Source of the DNA: Ajuga chamaepitys
Lineage: Eukaryota > Streptophyta > Magnoliopsida > Lamiales > Lamiaceae
NCBI GenBank assembly: GCA_958295605.1
Contig: OY282506.1
Location: 5,411,501-5,475,500, forward strand
Direction: 5' to 3'
DNA length: 64,000 nt
The notes beneath the pieces were generated by a model, which searched no databases, was not told the DNA's origin, and saw only the letters and a program-made list of their open reading frames with translations. The translations under genes were made by a program, and so were the position numbers. Below, one piece after another: positions 58,989 to 64,000 of this stretch; within the stretch, counting starts at the first letter, position 1; the number at the start of each line of letters is the position of its first letter.

Positions 58989-59330
58989 CAGGGGCGGGCC
59001 CGGGGGGGTGCGACAAGTGCCGTCGCACAGGGCCCCCAAATATTTTTTTCTATATATTATATATATATAAATATATAGATATAGTTTTGATATATTTATT
59101 ATACTGTGTGCAAATGAACAAATGAGCTTAGTGTCCAGTTGGTTATTGGGCTCTAGTTAAGGTCTCCCTCAAGCTGCAGGTCTAGTGTTCGAATCCAACT
59201 TCTGCCTTTTCGATTTTTTTTTTTTTTTTCCTGAAAGTTTTCATTTTGCTGAAATAACTAAAATACCCCTTAAAATTAGGGCCCAATATTATTGTCGCAC
59301 AGGGCCTCCAAAAATGTTGGACCGGCCCTG
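58989..59330. mobile_element. hAT MITE (342 bp), TSD CACAATAC
   Basis: Ends CAGGGGCGGGCCCGG and, inverted, CAGGGCCGGTCCAAC, each near GTCGCACAGGGCC. Flanked by a perfect 8-bp duplication CACAATAC (58981-58988, 59331-59338). It contains a pol III-like segment with GTTCGAATCC (about 59188-59197). Confidence 0.9.
59130..59205 (+). repeat. tRNA-like segment inside the hAT MITE
   Basis: CTAGTTAAGGTCTCCCTCAA followed by GTGTTCGAATCCAAC, a clear B box. The A box is weak. No functional tRNA cloverleaf is expected. Confidence 0.5.
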
Positions 59331-59420
59331 CACAATACACACCACACACTAGTTTACACACACTACGCACATTACATACCACACACTAGTATATACACAC
59401 TTCACATACTAGTGAATGTA

Positions 59421-60779
59421 TATTTGATACTAATTTTCAAATTAGTCCTCTAAATTTATGTTAAATCACTAAATTCAGTTGCAAGCTTATAAGTTATTTT
59501 ATCTAAACACTTTATTAACTTATAAGCTCTTGGAAAATTACATTATATAGACTTTTAAAACAACTTATAAGATGTTAGAGCTTATAAAATATATAAAATA
59601 AGCTTAGCCAAATACGTCAACAATTCAAAAATTGTTGATTCGATTTTGATTTTGAATCATAATCAGATCGATAATAGTTCGATTTCAGTTACCCATTCTC
59701 CAAACAGTGAACCGGCGGTTCCGAAGTCGTTTCAAAACCACTAGTTAAACTGACGGTTTAACTGCCAATTCCGTTATTTTTTATTCTTTTCTTATTTTTT
59801 AACCCCCTACCCCTTTCTTTTCTGTTACTTTTCATTATTTATTGATTATGTAATTTTATAATTTTAGTTGTAAAGTTGTAATTCAATAATTATGTTGTAA
59901 CTTTAGAGTTAATGTTTTTTTTATTTAGTTAATGTTACATTTTAGGCATCTAAACTTTAGTATAAATGTATAATTATTTTGTAATTATGTTGTAACTTTA
60001 CAAAATTTAATTAGACAATTAAACTTTAGTATTAATGTACAATTATTCCTAAACCTATTTTTTTAGAAAAAAATTGTTGTAAAAAAATAATAATAAAGGA
60101 AATAGGTGGTTTCGGGATGATTCTAAATTGTAATCAGAACCGTGTATATCATGGATCGATTTTGACTTTCAATTCCATATATAGACGGTTACGAAACCGA
60201 CATTAGAAATTAAAATCGGAGCCAAGAACCGGACGAACCGACCTTTAAACGGGATGTGCCCATCTACTTCATCCAAAATTTTAGTTTTCAAATCTCAATT
60301 ATTTTTTAATCATTAACAATCGATCACTAAATTCTCTACTTATTACAATAAAACGAGGAAAAGACGTATAAATTAACAAACAAACAGTAACAATAATAAT
60401 AGTAATCGTAGTACATATCACGTGACAGTGAGGTTACAAGTACATATCTGTAATTTATGTTATGTTATATTATGTTATGAAGTATCAAATATCAAATATC
60501 AAGTAACGTGGGAAAATTGATGCGGAGTTCACGAACAACATTTTTTTCTTTAAGTTTTTAACTACAACATAAACTTTAGTAAGTAATAATAAAAAACAAT
60601 CACTATTTTTTTTTTCATTTACAATATTCATATTATTTGACATTTGATTATATTGCCACCACCATCATTATGTTCACATTGACGAGTTCGTCTTATATAA
60701 AACACGTATTTTGCAATTTTATGTCACTGGCCTACCACCATCAATAGGAAGTGGAGGTTGTGGTAACTGTTACATCATA
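59421..60779. other. Intergenic, no gene seen
   Basis: AT-rich. A stretch with 'cggtt/aaccg' words (about 59640-59780 and 60110-60240) suggests an old repeat with loosely inverted ends, but I cannot define its limits. Confidence 0.35.
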
Positions 60780-60990
60780 GCCGGCCCTGGGGTGGTCAAC
60801 CTGGTGCCGCTACACTGAGCCTCAACCGGTCAGGGCCTCCATTTTTTTTTCTTTAGTTATATATTTGTACAATTATATATACAAAAGGTAACAAAAAATC
60901 TTTGATTAGGCGAGTTGCTTAAGTGGTATGTATGTGTAAAGAAGCTGAATCAGCTTCTAATCATAAGCAAACTTCAACTTTGTTAAGAAG
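60780..60990 (+). mobile_element. Fragment of a hAT-like MITE (one end)
   Basis: AGCCGGCCCTGGGGTGG and a nearby 'cagggcctcc' resemble the terminal region of the hAT MITE at 58989. A T-rich and then a tRNA-like segment follow (GCGAGTTGCTTAAGTGGTAT, about 60910-60929). The other end is not recognised. Confidence 0.5.
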
Positions 60991-63900
60991 AATCGTAGAG
61001 AGAGAGAGAGTACATTATTTCTTCATTATTGCGAAACTGAATTTGTTAAGTTGTTTACGGTTAACCTAATACTAGAAAACGACATTTTTAAGAACATCGC
61101 GATAACAAAGCGATCATACATCATGGGTTGTCATATTTCTACCACAACATAGATCTCTTTGGTGAGAATACCGTCAGTGTGGTCATTGAATGTGAGGCAA
61201 TCCTTACCCACTATTTGGACAACTTCAATGGCTATTTAGTGGAGAGGCATGGGCATTCTCACATACTAAGTGCACTTTTCCATCCAATTTGAGATCCATA
61301 CCCCTTAACAATTTCAACAGCCTTTTGAGAACCTTTGTTCACAATATATTTTTGTGCAACAGAATATCAACCAGTTTCCTGACCTAGTTTCAACTACACG
61401 TCTACACCAATTAGACAGTTATTTCTTTACTTTCATCCGTTCATCCCTCCAAGGATGATACGGAGTCCAATTCTTACATTCGGATCATTGTGAATCTTTG
61501 GAGATCCATAATCAAACATGCCTTGCAATCTCAAATATTCAAGCATGTATTTCCCAACATTGTTCCAATATAGAAATTCAAATAGATCATATTGTCACTG
61601 ACAGTTGACCCCCATTGGAATCTTGTACCAGGATATCCTTTTAAACTGCTCATAGTTTAGTTAGATATTGATCTTCATTGATCATTTCAAAGAAGGGTTT
61701 CTACTATAAATTGACCCCTACTTGGAAACATCTCAAATAAAAAAAAAAAAATAGGTTTTGTGATTCTATTTCAGTAACAAACATATCAATCATTCAACTT
61801 TGAACATATAAACTTTGGACTAATAGAGTATCCCTTAACAATTCATTTTTATCTCTTGATGATTTAGCTTTCTAAACTTAATTATAAAATGTCACTCGCT
61901 TAAGCCATTAATCCTTAGGATCCTCTTTGACCTCTAGAACCTTCATTTGCTTAGGTATAACTATCTATAAGTCCAAAATTCATGAGATATATAAGTTATT
62001 GATTCAATGACTACCTTGATTCACTAAATACCCTTTTTCAAGTTTAGGCCACAATCAACAATGTTTTTTTCCAATGAAATAAATTAGTTGACTACACAAT
62101 TTTCTTAAAAACGTGTGTGAAAAATGGATAGGTGCTTGATAATATACAACTCCATTTGATTGACCATATAAAGTGATCATGAGAACATCTTCATGCAAGC
62201 TAAGAGCATGTATGCCCTATTCATTTGATTTTTTTTTTCACATCGTCTAAGGCACTCCAATATCTAAGAAGGTTTAGGGAATCAAATTAAATTGACCAAT
62301 TTGTTTGAGCGATCCTCATATATATCAGAAGATTAGGCTCAATGATCAATTATTTACATCGTTGAATCACAGAACATCGCAATAGAAAGTTATGTCATAA
62401 TTATCCACTGAACATTTCTAATGTTGATGATATAAGCGTAACCAAGCCCCCATTGGGATTAACATTTCTGGAAAAATGACTCCCAGAGTGTGTTTCTCCT
62501 AAATTGGGGATGAGCAATTCTGGAAATGACTCCTCGAGTATTTCTCCTCAACTGGTTCATCATGTTATGCCCAATGTAAACTAGCCTAGTGCACATTTGT
62601 ACTAATCAGTCCACTTTTAAAGGCATACATATTTGCTTGTTTCTTCCAACAACACAAAATATTATTTCCATCTTAATCTACAATATTGTCTTAATGTTTA
62701 TCAACCAATTAATATCTTGTTGGCTCAAGTTAAGTCTTGATCTTAGAACAACTCCAATTAAAACCAATTCTGTCCAATTTTAAGATTTTTAAGGACAAGA
62801 AATAAGAAAACTTTAGGTCATCGTGCGATTCCGAATTGCAAGAGCCGATGCCTAATCATCAACTTTGGCATATTGAAAATTCATTTTGTAGTGATAAATG
62901 TCTAAGTTATCAATTATGACATAGTTTCTTGTATTTAGGCTAAAACTCCAATGAAATTACAAAAAAAAAGAAAAAAAAAATCTCAAAATTTCTTGTTCTG
63001 ACATTACCTTAAATCATTTTACCCGAAGTAAAGGAATTATTTGACGAGATTCACATTGTCTAGCATTTATAGTAGTTCAAGCATAATGTGCACTGTTAAG
63101 TGCTCTTAAAAATGTTCAGGAATTTATTGCCACACTTAGTGAATATTGCAACATGCATTACACTCATTGTCAACTCATTTGGCATGATGTGTCAAGAACT
63201 AAAAGTAAAATTGGGATAAGCATGATTAATTGCTTCCCCAGTTAGTTTCAGTATAAAAATTGAGCAAACAGAATGATGAGTAGTATTCCTTAAAATCCAA
63301 ACTACTCCAATAGGCACGATCGACTTTTAGATGTCCCTGCTCAATGAGAAGATACTAGATTCTAACTTGAGTTTTAATTGTTCACGGAGAAGACTTGGAT
63401 TACCAATCTTTAACTAGTGATAGTAAAGATACCAAACTTTTACTGTGATATCCCCCGATATCTTGAGTTAGAGTATTTTCTCATTAAATGAAAATGAATA
63501 CCAAGAACAAAGTCTTAGTAGATAAATCATCTATAATTTCATACTACTAGAACCACTTCTAGTTCCTTCTCTAATTTAACATTCACACCCTCCTAGGGTT
63601 TACATGATTCGGTTGATGTCATTCAAGACCATCTATTTGTCTAGTACATATCTAATTGTTATGACGTCCTAGTTAAGTGTGGTGTCATCTACGAACCACT
63701 TCAGATAAGATTAACTTAGGAGCATCTAATTTACTGTGCTTTATGTGATGGACTACGTACAATGAGGTGAATATGCATGTTTGTACCTCCTAAATGTACT
63801 CAAGGTTTTCTCTTAGAATTAAAATTATGATAACTTAACGGAAGGTATGACCTCGAAAGTTCACTATGTTCCCAATCATCACCGATATCCAGTTGCATTA

Positions 63901-64000
63901 CCACAACTCAATCCTAAAAAAAGAAAAAACAAATATACAATTGTAGTGGGAATACAAAGATTCTTTCAACCCATAACCCCCACTCAATACCTGTCATGTT
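60991..64000. other. No recognisable gene; unclassified DNA
   Basis: Three kilobases of moderately AT-rich DNA with all frames closed. It is less AT-rich and less simple than the neighbouring intergenic DNA, so it could be an old retrotransposon LTR or internal region. I found no primer site, tract, repeat or domain to support that. It runs off the right edge. Confidence 0.4.

Larger units (their letters stand above)
58330..59420. repeat. Degenerate CA-rich (TACACACAC) array, interrupted by two MITEs
   Basis: Blocks of 'cacacactacacac'-type repeat at about 58330-58383, 58745-58988 and 59331-59420. Removing the inserts at 58406-58746 and 58989-59330 restores a nearly continuous array. Cys/Val-rich frames on the minus strand are repeat artefacts. 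Confidence 0.85.

Noticed and set aside
58659..59028. Cys/Val-rich frames resembling a cysteine-rich peptide
   Set aside because: They translate the CA-rich array on the minus strand; cysteine periodicity follows the repeat, with no signal peptide or conserved spacing.

Overview
This window looks like repeat-dense, AT-rich nuclear DNA from a flowering plant, most likely a eudicot. The evidence is two intron-containing genes of plant-specific type, Ty3/gypsy and Ty1/copia LTR retrotransposons with tRNA-Asp and initiator-tRNA-Met primer sites, non-autonomous DNA transposons of at least five superfamilies, and a stretch that resembles plant mitochondrial DNA. I see no bacterial, viral or CRISPR features. 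Apart from the two genes, almost every long reading frame is retrotransposon debris or microsatellite.

Host genes. (1) 1563-3476, minus: a four-exon gene for a 244-residue RRM protein of the BPA1-like family (binding partner of ACD11). A probable TATA box lies at 4261-4268 and a 5'UTR intron is likely. (2) 41766-42986, minus: a two-exon gene for a 91-residue atypical HLH protein of the PRE/ILI family. It has a TATA box at 43104-43113 and a striking G-run upstream.

Layout. 1-960: degenerate tandem repeat carrying a hairpin. 6440-22380: a nest of Athila-type Ty3/gypsy elements. An old minus-strand element (gag, primer site, 5' LTR) was split by a structurally complete plus-strand element (8876-18804, target duplication GTATG). 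The younger element keeps gag, protease and an Athila-type third ORF but has no reverse transcriptase, RNase H or integrase. Two further fragments follow. 22385-24160: fragment of a third copia element. 26882-33626: complete copia element (TSD ATATA) whose RT is interrupted by about 2.2 kb of mitochondrial-looking DNA. 33830-39603: a duplicated segment, then a series of DNA transposons: a long-TIR element with a CACTA MITE inside it, a GC-rich-ended foldback element with a 9-bp TSD, and a 2-kb CACTA element with a hAT-like MITE inside it. 43391-45349: a small 9-bp-TSD MITE and long trinucleotide microsatellites. 46147-52549: complete minus-strand copia element (TSD ACGGG) carrying a locally duplicated segment with a gypsy PR-RT fragment pasted into one copy. 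52858-57183: Stowaway MITE, palindromic 9-bp-TSD MITE and a pair of Helitron-like units. 58330-59420: degenerate CA-rich array interrupted by a CACTA-like MITE and a hAT MITE with a perfect 8-bp TSD. 59420-64000: a hAT-like end and otherwise no recognisable gene.

The two genes show no sign of working together. The strongest content is the insertion history: many insertions are dated relative to each other by nesting and confirmed by target-site duplications. I found no convincing new biological system. The most notable items are the pol-less Athila element with its retained third ORF, the pasted gypsy fragment within a tandem duplication, the organelle DNA inside copia RT, and the recurrent tRNA-like segments carried by DNA transposons.
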